Positions 1 through 11,011 of a DNA stretch of 61,053 nucleotides are shown here, in pieces (positions within the stretch are counted from its first letter, which is position 1; every line of letters begins with the position of its first letter). Under the pieces are notes generated by a model. The model worked only from the letters and a program-made list of their open reading frames with translations, had not been told where the DNA came from and searched no databases. Source of the stretch: Ectocarpus siliculosus (Eukaryota; Sar; Phaeophyceae; Ectocarpales; Ectocarpaceae); contig FN648728.1 in NCBI GenBank assembly GCA_000310025.1, positions 1 through 61,053 of the forward strand, written 5' to 3'. The translations under genes were made by a program, and so were the position numbers.

Positions 1-1140
1 TCGTGCGGTCTACGCAGCCCATTCTTTTGCGAGGACCACAAATACCACTTGTGCTTGGCGGTCATGAAGTTTGCGGCATATCACAGATGTCGCTTTGCAC
101 GGTTCACGCAGCCAAGAATGCATCACGAGGAATGAATACAATCTAAGTAGGCGACGGAACTAAACACGTCTACAATGTGTTGCAGATGGGGTGGGAGCGT
201 TAGGTTTTCGAAGCGATGCCAACTGCGATGGTCGCGCTTTGACGATTCACGCAGTCTTACCATCCATTCATATTGTGCTCGGTCAGTGTCTACCGGAACA
301 AGACACATCAATCGTGGCTGGCGGTGGTGCGGTAGTTGTTGCAACGATGTTGCCTACCGAGGCCGTGGCATTCGTGTGATTCCTGCAGACATGTCGATCA
401 GAACTTGGTTGCCAGTATCTGCTTAGACCACCCAATCTAACGTGTCGCAGTCATATCATGGTGATTTCCGCGAGTGGTGATGGAGCTCCGGTTGCAACAC
501 GCTGTCTAATGCGGCCAGCGCATTCGCAAAGCATCCGGCAATCATGGCAATCACAATATGTCTTCCACATTGCCACTGCGAATCACCTGAATTTGTGATT
601 GGCGACCATGATTTGTAGGCTTGGTTTCGAAGAGTGCTGACAGGGTTTTCGCAGTGGGCGATTCACGCGGATATATTATACCGACAAACAAACACATGAG
701 TCGTGAATGGCGGCCGTGGGTGTGGGCGTGTTCCTAGCAACAACAGTGCTTCCCGCGGTTGTCGCATTCGAGCGATTCTCGCTATCCAGTAGAATCATGA
801 ACATGGTGTGGATTTGTCAGTATCCGCCAGGACAAAACAACCAACATTCGTTGTTGGTTCTGTGGTAGGGCCGCCTGTTTCATACAGTAGTGCCGTTCCT
901 GCGGCCGCCGAGTTTGTGCGGTTACGCGGTTGGTCATGTATATCGTGCAGATGATGTGCAATCGGTATGTACCGGGGCGAAACACATCAATCGTGTTTTG
1001 GTGGCCTGGTTTGGGGGAGCTTATTTCAACAGCACTACCCACATTTACACAGTCGGCATTCGTGCGATGTACGCACGAAATATTTAAATGCCAATTTTTC
1101 CGCTATTCGCGTGGACGAAACGCATCAACTCGGTTTCGTT
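1..1140 (-). repeat. Decayed copies of the ~122-bp satellite
   Basis: Several stretches, for example around 282-380, 670-780 and 965-1070, follow the word order of the reverse complement of the 55.2-59.0 kb satellite: a (C)GAAACACA-like start, a TGGCGGCCGTGG-like centre, a GCAACAACAGTGCT-like block and a final GCGATTCTCGC. Units are strongly diverged and spacing is irregular, so this looks like an old, degenerating array in the opposite orientation. No gene is seen; short open frames here are repeat-derived. The family assignment rests on by-eye alignment. Confidence 0.5.
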
Positions 1141-3254
1141 TTGCTCTGTTGCTTGTTGTGAAAGGGAGCGCTTGCACACTCGCAGATGGCGATTGAATCG
1201 AGGTCACGCCTGGGCAGGGCGGCAGGACGCGGGCGGACTGGTGCGTGGGGATCGTGGCCGGCAACGCCAGGTGTTTCCTTTCAGAAGCCATGACGGCGGA
1301 TATGTCCGCCGGGTGCCCCACGCCGCGACCACGCCGCGACCGTCTTCATGGGAGCCAGGGCTTACGCCCGCTCGGGGAGCAGCAAGGCGCCCGTGCCGTG
1401 CACGGTCTTCTCCGCGGACCGCAGACCGCGGCCCGGGGGTGGCGGTGGAATCAAAAGGATGTTATTGAAGGGGTCGCCGAGAGCTGAGTGAATTAAAACA
1501 CACGGCCGAATGAGGGCGGCCCGACGGCATGGCAACAAGGGCTGCAGCGAGATTTAAGGCACAAGCGAACTCAGACCTGATGGACGACCTCATCGGGTCC
1601 TCAATCGCGGAGCGGGGCAGCTGGTCGATGCGGCGGCGGTGTGTAGGAAGCCACCCGTATCACCGCCGGGTGCCGATTATTCCTGCCGTCGTCACGCCGG
1701 AGTTGTCGGGGTTCTCCTAGTGCATCGCATCAGGCGATCCAAGAATCGGAATGAGGTTAACGACCCATGATCGGGATATAGAGCAGACGGCGGAGCAGTT
1801 GCTCTGGTGGTGGCGTCGTTGTCATGTTGTGCAACGTTGCCCGATGACGCGCCGTTAACATCCTGTCGTAGTTAAAGGTTGTGCAGTGCAAGTTATGAAG
1901 TATGCCCAAGCCCGCGGAGCTTCGAGGCAAATAGTTACGAAATAGGGGGTGAATCCCAGCAACTAACGCGCGCTGCACCATTTAGCTAAGGATTTGGGAA
2001 TTTGCTGTATATGGCTGTTGGGGGCAACACATTGGAACGAGTATCCCGAAGGGCGGGGAAGATGAAGTCAGAGGAATGTGTAGGAGCCGCCCACAGGAGA
2101 GGACTCGCAAGGGGTGTCCCGTTCGGTACGACATAGCGAGTCGGGAGGCAATCGGGGGAAAGCACTGTGTGCGGTAGGTAGGCAGTAACAGGAGCTAATC
2201 CCACTGCACGAGTAGTGTCATGATGACCTCGATGTTGGCGAAGAAAATGGTAGGGTACCATTTTAGGGACTTGGTCATCTGAGACTACCGTGTGCAGTGA
2301 GATTGGTTCCCTCCACCGCAGGAGAGGGCACCCTCAGTTGCTGTTTGGAGGGAAGAGAGAGACAGTCTTTATTGGGAGAGAGGCAGAGGCACGATAGAAA
2401 GGCCGCAGAAACGTGTCTGCGGGAAATGTGCTCTCTGCCAGTTTGGTATCTCTCTCTTCCCTCGGGCGGTAGAAAATATTAATAAATGCAATTCGAAAGA
2501 AAACAATAAAGGGTTATATTTACTAGGGTTAAGGATTTCCCCCCCCGCCCCCCAATGGGGCTGGGGAGCCAACATCCAGGACGGATGGTGGTGAGTGTCT
2601 GGGAGGAAGGAAAGAAGAAGAAGGGGAGAGGATTGGTAGGGGCGGGTAGAAGGGACGATGTTGGGAGAGGCAAGCAAGTGCTGAAGAATTTCGGCACTCG
2701 ACGAGCGCGCAGTCCCGCCGGGGGTGAAAGGGACATGTCCAGTCGGTAGTCTTGTCTAATCGGTAATCGAAAAGCCGATAATCGAGGTATACATTATAAT
2801 GTACATAACGATGGAGAAGGCCGACGAGGAAGGTACGAAGAGAGGAAATTGCACCCCACGTTCAGTTCGAAGTCGGTGTGAAAACCGCCGCAAGGAAGGA
2901 GTGCCAAGGGAATAAACAAAAAAACAGAGACGTCGACGTTTGCGTCGTGGGATGATCCTTCCGTATAACGCAGGCACATTCACCAATGCACGACGGGGAG
3001 GAGGAAAAATACCCATGGTGAAAGTCAAAGCGCAGGTCATAACAACTGCGTATGACTCATGCGCGGACAAGAAACCACGGAGACTTATCAACAAGGAGCT
3101 TGAAGGCCGGCTGAGAAGGTTTGAAGACACAAACACTTACGCGACGATGGCAAGCGCAACGTCAAAACTTCACAAGAAGAAAATGCATACAAAAAAAGAA
3201 AAGGCCGGATGCCGACCTATGGCTCTCCTCTCGGAATGAAGGGATTCCCACAAA
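1141..3254. other. No recognisable gene
   Basis: I see no supported gene here. There are purine-rich tracts near 2590-2680 and a poly-C/poly-G imperfect palindrome near 2540-2560. Open frames of up to 126 residues exist, but none shows a known motif or convincing codon pattern. Confidence 0.5.
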
Positions 3255-4165
3255 TTCCATGAACAACGCGAGAATTTCACTGCTGTATCCCGACGTACAA
3301 GACTCCCATCGACACACCAGCACAGACGGGTAGGAGGAGTGGGTGCGTGGAAGATGCCGTCACAGTCCTACGACTATGTACAGTCGGAGTCTGGTCGATA
3401 CGAAGGTCGAAGGTGGGCATGATGAAGGTCGACCCGTCCTGCGTCGTTCGGTGTAATATGAAAAATGCGAAAGATGGACTACGTAAAGATACAGCGGCCT
3501 TCTCGGCAGTGCCAAAGGAAAAATGAAAAATGCAACCATGTCGCAAAAAAAAAAAAAGGTGAGCGGGATAATAATAAATAGAACACCGCATCCTCTGTTG
3601 TTGCAGGCAGGTTTGCTTCCACAGCCAACCCGGGAACCCAACCCACTCTTGTCTTTCGGCCTAGAAGACTCCAATCGACGCAAACACCGGTAGGAGAGCG
3701 CGTGGAAGATGCCGTGACACACAACTCCACTCTCCTACGGCATCTATGCACAGTACTGCTGGCGTTGTAGGACCATGTATGTGAAAGATCTCCGAGGGGT
3801 CCTCCTGGTGCCGTGTATCTATCGTCGATACATGTGGCAGCCGCACGACACACGAACGGATGTTTGCATCCCTTTGTAGTATGTTTCGCCGTGGCAGGAA
3901 GTATCCCATCCAGTTATTAGGTCGTTGCCGTAGTACGCGGACGTCGTTCGGCGTCTAGACCATACCTGGTACAGTACTGCTGTAGCTAAAACACAGCAGC
4001 AATCGACCCATGTAAGTATGCATGCAATTTTTTGCTGTGGTTTCAGGCAGACTTTTGCCTCCACAGCCCACAGAATCCCACTGCTGTATCTCGACCTGAA
4101 AGACTCCAATCAACAAACCAGCACTGGCAGAAGTGCGTGGAAGATGCCGTGACAGCACAAAACAC
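3255..4165. repeat. Degenerate tandem repeat, three units
   Basis: Three units share an AAGACTCC(C/A)ATC block (about 3299, 3665 and 4101) followed 30-50 bases on by GCGTGGAAGATGCCGT. Units 2 and 3 are also preceded by a 'CAGGCAG..TTGC..CCACAGCC' block (about 3604 and 4048). Spacing is about 366 and 435 bp, so the units carry indels. No gene is recognised. Confidence 0.55.
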
Positions 4166-4168
4166 TAC

Positions 4169-4645
4169 ATTGGCGAAATGGAGAGTGAAGGGTGCGATGG
4201 AGACATATATAGTTCGTATTCGGAGCACAAATAAAACAAGCATTTGATTCCTGGAGAGGTGTACATCTGTTGCTTCTGAACCAACTGCCCCACATGCACT
4301 TTCCAGCAGCCGAGGCATTACGTAGTGGCGTCAGCAGAGGTGCAGAGCAATGTAGACCGTGCAGACACGGCGGGGGTAGGGGTCGGAACGTTGGGAGGCA
4401 TACATGTGGATATTTTAGTTTAGATCCGCTAGTTGCGGCGATTCTGGTATGTATATCGTATGAATATGCACCAACGGGCCAACGGGCAACGTCGAGACAG
4501 ACACGCGGGCTCAGCCAACAGCGACACTGCACAGTGGATGACCGGTATTGCGTAAGATAATCAGGACACTGGTGGTGTGATATGTGGCTCTCTGGGCGTA
4601 GCGAGTCTTGGGTGTGTAGGCGTAGAGATGGGTGAGTTCTAGGTG
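4169..4645 (-). repeat. ~480-bp dispersed repeat, copy 1 (inverted partner at 11897-12400)
   Basis: The reverse complement of this stretch aligns with 11897-12400 from a CACCTAGA(A/G)CTCACCC start to a CCATTTCGCCAAT end, with high identity apart from an indel block in the middle. Beyond those two points the flanks no longer match, so they mark the repeat boundaries. A more diverged relative lies near 16010-16480. Both good copies carry long open frames (196 and 233 residues). The differences I compared are mostly first-codon-position changes and the frames part company after two thirds, so I do not call a gene. Confidence 0.7.
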
Positions 4646-4770
4646 CGAACACGGGCGTGCCCCTTTCGACTAGTAAAAAAAAAAGTTCACCCGCCGCCAT
4701 CTCGATGAAAAAGGACAGTCAATCGCCGTCCTGTGGCCGAACCCACCAAGCACGCACACCGAGCGTTTTG

Positions 4771-4807
4771 TCTCTGGCACAGCTTTGTGCTTGTGGGTTG
4801 TGCCAGA
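4771..4807. other. Short inverted repeat (hairpin)
   Basis: CTCTGGCACA and TGTGCCAGAG form a perfect 10-bp stem around a 17-base loop. Its role is unknown, and a chance or transposon-derived origin cannot be excluded. Confidence 0.4.
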
Positions 4808-4982
4808 GTGTAAACCACCAGCTTTGGATACGAGGAGGAGAGAGACAATTCAGTTTCTCTCTGTACAACGTGTATACTCTCAATCAAGGTGTGGTGATCA
4901 ATCACATCCTCCGATCATCTTCCGTATGTATGTAGATGGCTGCGTGTATTCGACTTCGCAGATCGGGGGACAACTCTGCTGC

Positions 4983-4985
4983 AGC

Positions 4986-5021
<36 letters not shown>

Positions 5022-5023
5022 GT
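4983..5023. repeat. (CTG)n-(TG)n compound microsatellite
   Basis: About nine CTG units run directly into about eight TG units. It creates artificial poly-Ala or poly-Cys frames. Confidence 0.95.
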
Positions 5024-5208
5024 CAACGCCCTCTACCGCATGTTTCCCCCTGCAGCTTGTCATAATGATCGATGTCCAACGATACACAATTTAAAAGAGC
5101 GTTTTATTTTGTTTTCTTTCGAATTGCTTCATTATTTCTTCGGTTTCTAGGCTACGTGTTGGGGAGAGAGACGCACGAAACGCTCATCGTCTCTCCGGCC
5201 GCGTTAAA

Positions 5209-5525
5209 ACTCTACTCACCAACAGCACGAGTGCTTCCACTCATTGGCGCGTCCCGTGCTGAGGCTGACATCACATATGCAGCACGGGTGCTTCCACTCA
5301 TTGGCGCGTCCCGTACTGATGCATGATTTGTGGTATTTTTCTACCGCTGCGTTGGATTCGGTTAACTCTACTCGCCAACAGCGCGGGTGCTTCCACTCAT
5401 TGGCGCATCCCGTGCTGATACATGTATGACTTCGTGTTTCGTTGCGTTGAGATCGGTTAACTTCCACTCGCCAACAGCACGGACGAGTGCTTCCACTATT
5501 GGCGCGTCCCGTGCTGGTGCGTGTC
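5209..5525 (+). repeat. Short tandem repeat, four irregular units
   Basis: Four copies of a block reading roughly 'CCAACAGCACGGGTGCTTCCACTCATTGGCGCGTCCCGTGCTGA' (shortened here to its landmarks GTGCTTCCACT and GGCGCGTCCCGTGCTG) occur about 58-100 bp apart. GCACGGG and CCCGTGC are complementary, so each unit can form a hairpin. Confidence 0.75.
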
Positions 5526-6655
5526 CTTGTTTTTTTTTTTTCATTGAGATCACTTCCGCATAGACAATCCTACGGCAGGTTGACGAGTTTTTGGCATGCA
5601 TCAATTGCTGTCCGGGCGTTTTTGGTCGCTTAATCGTCGATGGACGTGACGTATTCTTATAGAAGGTTTGTGTCACAGCGGAATTAATTTTGACGTGATG
5701 CCCCTCGAGACCGTGATGCACTCACATGGACCGCTACCTGACGTTCCTCGCGAGTTCGAACCTCGCGTGTCACTTTCACCTCCCCCCCCTATTTTTTTCT
5801 CATCTTCTTTTTCCTTATGCATACAGCACGTAGTTCGCTGTCTCGTTTTTTTTTCTCGTCTTCTTTGTTTTTCAGTCTTTTTCTTTGAGTCTTTCTCTCG
5901 CATGCATGTGTTTTTGCTTTTATCCGTTCCCGTGAATGCTGTTGAATGCACTTTCCGATTACGTATGCGGCCGCTTTGTATGCCATGGGACTTGTCGATA
6001 CCATCAGTGGGGACTTGTCAATACCATCCGTGGAGACGATTGCTTACGTGAGTGGGCATATTATCGTCGATTCCTTCAGCTATATGCCCCTCTGTGCGCG
6101 GCACAGACAAGATTGTACCGGCAAGTAGTCCCTAGTAAGCCGGGGGAAACAGAAAACAAGGCACCTGCCTCATGTGCATACTCGTGACAGCATCATGCCC
6201 TACTGCCGCGGGTCGATTGGTTATGTCCGATGCCGCAGGGTTCCTCCACCCCGTGCAGTACAATGGCTGCTATCAACCGCGACAAGTCAGCGTGCGACCA
6301 TACAACAGGCCCCGCTCTTTCTTTTTGCCGTTGAATTTTTTTCTTCAGAGAGAGTACGTCTCGGTTGGGACGAACCGCATTTTTTTTCTTCAGCGAGAGT
6401 ACGTCTCGGTTGGGATGAACCGCATCCCATGTTTGGGAAGGGACCTATCTGAGCGGCGCGGCGAGCGAGACTGCGGTGGCTTGCCGCCGCTTATCTTACT
6501 GCACCCTCCCCCCTCGTGCTAAATGCACGCAGCGATGAGGTCACAAGAGTAGCGGGACGCGAATAGGAACACGGCCGACACGATGGATGTTGGACACGAG
6601 TACACACCTTTATATGGAGAGTCGCGTGCTGGTCACTTCCCCAATGCTTGCGCCG
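5526..6655. other. Pyrimidine-rich stretch, no gene seen
   Basis: This segment separates the two halves of the interrupted repeat. It contains T/C-rich tracts near 5785-5900. Two tandem short duplications also occur: a 'GACTTGTC(G/A)ATACCATC' pair near 5990-6030, and a 'GAGAGTACGTCTCGGTTGGGA' pair near 6349-6418 (period about 44). No supported gene. Confidence 0.5.
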
Positions 6656-6974
6656 TGTCCCGTCCCGTCCTTTTCTAAACTGCCGCCGCTACTGCGTTAG
6701 GCGGCTGCTGCTGTCCTTCCGTTGCTTCACGCGCTCTGTATGTAGCTGTCACACGTTACCCGACTTTGCTACAGCCCCTGCGTGGACTCGATCACGGAAT
6801 GACACCCCCAACTATAGACTAATAATTCCAAACACCGTGACCCTGGGTTTCCGGTAGAAAATGAAGCCAAATTCTAATTCGACTGTTACAAAATAAACAC
6901 CAGTTTATTCTATCTGCTTCGACGAACAAACCTTCCTATCTCCCTGCATTACCGATTAAACGCAGAAATATTAA

Positions 6975-7049
6975 TACCACATCCCGTTCGACTGTGGGTA
7001 TATCTCGAATGGGTAGTCTTTCTGTGTGTGTTTATATTATTCCTTAATT
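6975..7049 (+). repeat. Direct repeat A, copy 1
   Basis: A block with the landmark CCCGTTCGACTGTGGGTATA and a TCTTTCTGTGTGTG tail recurs at 7529-7611. The second copy has an extra TATAAAAG-like insertion, which resembles a TATA box; this is observation only. Confidence 0.8.
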
Positions 7050-7298
7050 AATATTCTCACTCGTATTCGGCCAAGGCTCTCGCGGGAGTACATTGTTCAA
7101 GGACATCAACAAGATTAACCGCTCCCGACAGAGTCCACTGGAAATTTCCGTCTGGAATGACAAGCCAATCACCAGATGTCCAGGGATTTAAACTTGACAC
7201 ATACATTCGACAGGCCGCCAATACATCCTTTAAAAAAATCCAACAATCTCGGAAGCGAAATTCACAACTTGCTGATTGCACATATTCGCAACTATTTG

Positions 7299-7484
7299 AC
7301 GCATTGCAAACTCCGCATTCCTGGTGTTCGGGGTATATTCGGCTGTTTACACGTCCTCCTCGTGATGTCATCGGGATAGAGCCAAATACATATCCGAATG
7401 GATTGCAAACTCCGGTTCTGGTGTTGGTGCGTCCCGTCACCAGAAAAAATGACGTGTCCGGACGCGCGGTTCGCAATTTCAGAA
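7299..7484 (+). repeat. Direct repeat B, copy 1 (copy 2 at 9159-9334)
   Basis: Both copies run from ATTGCAAACTCCGC through GGGGTATATTCGGCTGTTTA and CATCGGGATAGAGCC to TGACGTGTCCGG. Identity is high with small indels. Inside each copy a 'TTGCAAACTCC..TCCTGGTGTT' module occurs twice. No coding potential is recognised. Confidence 0.75.
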
Positions 7485-7528
7485 GCTAACAAGCTGCGCA
7501 CACTGATCTGCTGGCTGATACATTACGC

Positions 7529-7611
7529 ACCACACCCCGTTCGACTGTGGGTATATCTCGAATGGGTATAAAAGTCTTTCTGTGTGTGTGTGTATATATT
7601 TCTCCTTAATT
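7529..7611 (+). repeat. Direct repeat A, copy 2
   Basis: Second copy of the block at 6975-7049. It differs by an expanded TG run and the sequence GGTATAAAAGTC in place of GGTAGTC. Confidence 0.8.
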
Positions 7612-7639
7612 GTGCAGACACGCACACCCAGCGGCTGTG

Positions 7640-7970
7640 ACACAACAGCAACGTCTTGCACAACCGCAGAAACTTACCCGCCATGGCCCAATCCCCCCTG
7701 TGTGTGAAAGCACACCAGTAATAGCTACCTCTGGCCACATACACAACAGCCATGCCTGAGAGTCGTCGTAAAATGTGCTCTTCTTCTTGCCGTTGGAAAA
7801 TCTCTCGCAAATATGTGGTGTGGTGGTGGCAGATGGGAGTCTTGCTGTTGGAAACGTAGCAAGTCTCGCACATCAGTAGAAACGTGTAAAAACACACCCA
7901 CCCGTCATGGCGCACCCCCCCCCCGATGTGAAAGCACAACACCAGCAGTGTAGTAGCAGACCTGGCTGCG
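7640..7970 (+). repeat. ~215-bp degenerate tandem dimer
   Basis: Blocks around 7650-7740 and 7865-7965 share GCACA..C.GTAGAAAC-like, C(C/G)CCATGG- or GTCATGG-like, and 'TGTGAAAGCACA.CCAG' landmarks about 215 bp apart. Sequence between the landmarks is poorly conserved. Confidence 0.5.
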
Positions 7971-8979
7971 CGCTCTCACACGATGATGATGATGATGTTT
8001 GAACATATTGAAAAAATTGCATAAAACGAAAGAAAAACGAGCAAAAAAAAAATGGTACAGTCTGTCTGGTGAAATGAAGAGACGAGTCTTGCTTTACAGC
8101 TGCAGCAGCGCAGTTCCAACCATCAACAGAGAGCGGAGCTTCTGTTACGGTTACATAGTTTACGGTACAGGGAGTTGCACCCTTCGGGATTAGCGTTGTT
8201 CCCATAGGGTGGTGTTGACAGTTCTGTACAATTGCGGAACCCCTTGTCTCGGGCTTCATGCTGCCTCACGAAGCCCACTTACTTACTTACTTACCCTTCC
8301 TGTTGGCATCCAGTGCTCAGCAATAATCAAAGTGCATACCGTATCCACGACTGGAGACCTTCTCCACGCTCCACAAGCCTACATCTAGGCTCTCTCTACC
8401 GCTGTTCAAGCGCGCATCTTTGAACTCGGTACCGATCGAGAGGCTGCTACTATCAGGTCGGTAGCTTTTGGCAATCATTCTGGAGAGCGTGACTTCCTTC
8501 CTATACACACAACCATGGACTTGTGGCCACGAATAGCCACAAGTCTATGCCTAGAGAGACCCGCTCAAGTCACGAGATCCATCCCAAATCCGAGCCTCTC
8601 TTTCCGTCACACTTCCCCTATAGCCTTCGCAGGTTCCCAATGGTATGTCATGTATGGTGTCTTTCGCAGGAGAACCAGAATAGATATGGCGGTGGACGAG
8701 TGGAGTAAGCGGAACATATACAATACATACGAGACCTGCCACGATGTCATGAAATAACACGGTTGCCCACGTAACACGGCGGTTGGTCGGGCGCTGTTTG
8801 CCGCTGTGCTGTTGTCCCTTTCCACACCGCGCTGCCTGATGGGCTCGTGCATTGTAGATACGTGTTTCTCCGCCACGATTGTTCAATACGCCGGCGGTAT
8901 ACTGTTGGTACCTATCTATGTAGCAGAAGGCGGATGTATGTGTCGGCCGTTGGTGCTCCAGTTGAGAGAGCGGCGAGAG
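7971..8979. other. No recognisable gene
   Basis: Contains a short (TGA)n tract near 7981-7998 and a (TTAC)n tract near 8278-8295. No supported gene, RNA gene or transposon end was seen. Confidence 0.5.
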
Positions 8980-9157
8980 CGGGCACGGCAGTCGTCGTGA
9001 AGATCCTTCCCGAAGAAATCATGAAAAGGGGAACAAGCCCTTTTCACAATTTTTTTTCATCGGGAATGGAAGATCCTCCCGGTGATTTGGCGAATAGCCC
9101 GGGAGATTTTGCAAACTCGATCATCAGGAATTCCTGGTGATTTTTGTATGAACACCT
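8980..9157 (+). repeat. Direct repeat C, copy 1 (copy 2 at 11561-11727)
   Basis: Starts near GCAGTCGT and ends at TTTTTGTATGAACACC in both copies. It contains a palindromic block (AAATCATGAAAAGGG ... CCCTTTTCA), degenerate here and perfect in copy 2. The two copies, in the same orientation, enclose about 2.4 kb holding the 9.4-kb open frame and the mariner-like MITE. That resembles the terminal repeats of an element, but no recognisable element genes confirm it. Confidence 0.7.
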
Positions 9158-9158
9158 G

Positions 9159-9334
9159 ACACATTGCAAACTCCGCGGTCCTGGTGTTGGGGGTATATTC
9201 GGCTGTTTACACGTCCTTGTGATTTCATCGGGATAGAGCCAAATATCCGAACGGTTTGCAAACTCCAGTCCTGGTGTTTGTGCGGTCCATCACCAGAAAT
9301 TCTGACGTGTCCGGCCGCGCGCCGCGTATTTTCG
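9159..9334 (+). repeat. Direct repeat B, copy 2
   Basis: Second copy of 7299-7484. It abuts direct repeat C copy 1, so repeats B and C may be parts of one larger family. Confidence 0.75.
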
Positions 9335-9412
9335 ACTGTTCATATGTAGTTGCCGCAGTAGGAACACATCCCGCCGCTACCCACACAACCAGCTACGCCA
9401 GCAGTACACACG

Positions 9413-9850
9413 ATGTCCGGAGAGGAGGGGTTAACTGAGCAGCAGCGCCAGCTGCACGCTCAGGCCGCTGCATGGTTGCACGAGAGAAACACGATCGAGT
9501 TGATGACTCAGTTGGAGGCAGCTAATGAGGAGATGTGCCGTCTGGGTGACGATGATGAAGCGGTGTATGCGTTGGCAAAACAGATGGGGTACTTGGCGCA
9601 GCAGGCAGAAGCTGGCCTCCAGGAGATGCTTGAGATTGCGCAGTCGGTGCCTGAGAGTCCGGGCGAGAGAGCCTTCCGTCACACACACCTTGTGTCTGTG
9701 AAGAAACTTAGGAAGTTTAAGTTTCTACCCACGATAGGGAAGGGGAGGAGCGCAGAAAACGACGCCGCATCAAGGAAGAGACGACTGCTGCCGCTGCTGC
9801 GGATGCTGCTGTCCATGCTGCTCGGACAAGGCGCTAAGGGCCGGTCTTAA
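9413..9850 (+). CDS. Hypothetical protein, likely transposon-derived, 145 aa
   Basis: The frame begins at an ATG (MSGEEGLTEQQRQL) and gives a Glu/Gln/Ala-rich, probably helical or coiled-coil stretch to about residue 80. A basic segment (about residues 93-125, with KKLRKFK and RKRR) follows, then a short hydrophobic tail. Codon choice in the first two thirds looks like coding DNA. The last residues and the stop lie in the left arm of an inverted repeat (9837-9873), so the natural C-terminus may have been replaced by an insertion. No family is recognised. It lies between two copies of direct repeat C, which suggests a mobile-element origin. It could be chance, but a 145-residue frame with a consistent amphipathic start is less likely to be. 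Confidence 0.35.
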   Translation: MSGEEGLTEQQRQLHAQAAAWLHERNTIELMTQLEAANEEMCRLGDDDEAVYALAKQMGYLAQQAEAGLQEMLEIAQSVPESPGERAFRHTHLVSVKKLRKFKFLPTIGKGRSAENDAASRKRRLLPLLRMLLSMLLGQGAKGRS

Positions 9851-9873
9851 CGAAGGAATCGGTTCTCGATTTC
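9837..9873. repeat. Inverted repeat, left arm (right arm 11280-11316)
   Basis: About 37 bases starting AGGGCCGGTCTTAACGAAGG are perfectly repeated in inverse orientation at 11280-11316. Similarity continues weakly inward. Both copies carry the same short reading frame (GPVLTKESVLDF), so this may be a duplicated coding fragment in inverted orientation rather than a true terminal repeat. Confidence 0.7.
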
Positions 9874-10397
9874 ACTTCCCGATTTGATAATAAGACCACA
9901 AGATCCAAAGAACTCTCTTGTTGATTGGCTAAAAGTTCTGGAACCCGTGGAATCTTTAGGACTTATAATCGGATCCCCCCTCTCCAAATCGGGAATCAAA
10001 ATAAAGGTAAAATGATTTAATCGGATCCCGATTTGGGTGAAACGAAACCAACTTCGAACATTTGCGGTCCAGTCGACGGCAAGTGACGCACTGACGCACA
10101 GAAAGTAGTGCCGTGGCAAGGCGCTACACCAAGCGGCGACACCAATCCAGCACGGAGTGCGCACAGGCACACCCACGGTGGGGCACCTTGTTGCGCAAGA
10201 GCAGTAGAGGAATAATGTCCTATTCGCAAGGCGGGGGGCGTGACCAGGAGGAGCATCACCAGCATCTGGTCCCGAAAAAAAACGTGTGTGGGATGTATGT
10301 GTTGGTCTGTGGGGCAGTGGGTTGTCGAACTTCAAATGCACAGACGAATTGGCGGCTTTCCGTCGGACGAGGGTCGATTCAAAGTGTCACATGCATA

Positions 10398-11011
10398 CAG
10401 TTGGCGCCCGCAGTTAAGAAACGCGTATTTCAGGTCCAGCCTCGAATTCTTAATGTGGGCTATAAACTCAGCGTATGTCGTTCAGTTTCTTACATCAAGT
10501 TTCTTATTTTTTCGTACAGCCAAGTCCTGCTGAATTTCTTAAATCGGCAATTTCTTATTTCTCTGCTTGCATACTACACAACGTTCCAAATATACAAATG
10601 ATTTGCACTGCTTTCCTCGACTCCCGTACTCAACCCCGATTCTCACTACCGACGGCTGCACGTGAGGCCAATCCCTAGAAGAGAAATGTATCCAGCGGCA
10701 ACGTCTCGCTATCGCTACAAGGTCCTGTACCCCCCCCATGAATGAGGGCTGAAACTAAACAAATGCATAGAGAGAGAGCTGTGGGGAAAGAGCGAGAGAG
10801 CCGTGGGGCTTGTTTCTTATTCGACACACTCCCCCTTAAACCCTCGTTTCTTATGTAGTAGGGCAGCGGTCGCCGCTGTGTTTCTTATTGAGACATTTCT
10901 TATTGTGTGACCCAGATTGAGCGATGTTTCTTAACTCTATTTTCTTGTTTTTCGTGAAAACGTGAGCCTCAATTTCTTAACAAAATATTTCTCAACTGCG
11001 GGCGCCAACTG
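10398..11011. mobile_element. Mariner/Tc1-like MITE, 614 bp
   Basis: The ends are inverted repeats starting CAGTTGGCGCCCGCAGTT(A/G)AGAAA, at 10398 and 11011, each flanked by TA (10396-10397 and 11012-11013). A TA target duplication and a CAGT-type terminus are typical of Tc1/mariner elements. The interior contains at least eight TTTCTTA motifs, TTTCTTA in both halves and its complement beside the left end, like the subterminal repeats used by transposases. No transposase frame is present, so it is non-autonomous. It is inserted within the 9.8-11.3 kb inverted-repeat segment. Confidence 0.75.

Larger units (their letters stand above)
5094..6890 (+). repeat. Dispersed repeat, interrupted copy (partner at 25755-26262)
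   Basis: Two segments, 5094-5215 and about 6660-6890, match consecutive segments of 25755-26262: first a block containing TTTCTAGGCTACGTGTT and GAGAGAGACGCACG, then a block starting CTAAACTGCCGCCGCTAC and ending near AAACACCGTGACCC. In the 25.8-kb copy these blocks are about 180 bp apart. Here they are separated by about 1.4 kb that includes a small tandem repeat (5209-5525). That suggests insertion or replacement inside an older repeat. Confidence 0.55.

Noticed and set aside
1900-1990. Possible tRNA on the minus strand (TTAGCTAAATGGT resembles an A box)
   Set aside because: No B box at the right distance and no paired acceptor stem.
4110-4700. 196-residue minus frame shared with the 233-residue plus frame at 11852-12553
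   Set aside because: The frames lie in a dispersed repeat. Differences between the copies that I compared are mainly first-position codon changes (Tyr/Asp, Ser/Pro, Val/Ile, Tyr/Asn), and the frames diverge by a shift, so there is no sign of selection on protein.
5745-5770. GAGGTTCGAACTCGCG on the minus strand resembles a B box with a paired T stem
   Set aside because: No A box or tRNA body lies upstream on that strand; the palindrome explains it.
7584-7594. GGTATAAAAG as a promoter TATA box
   Set aside because: It lies in a dispersed repeat, no gene follows, and the sister copy at 6975-7049 lacks it.
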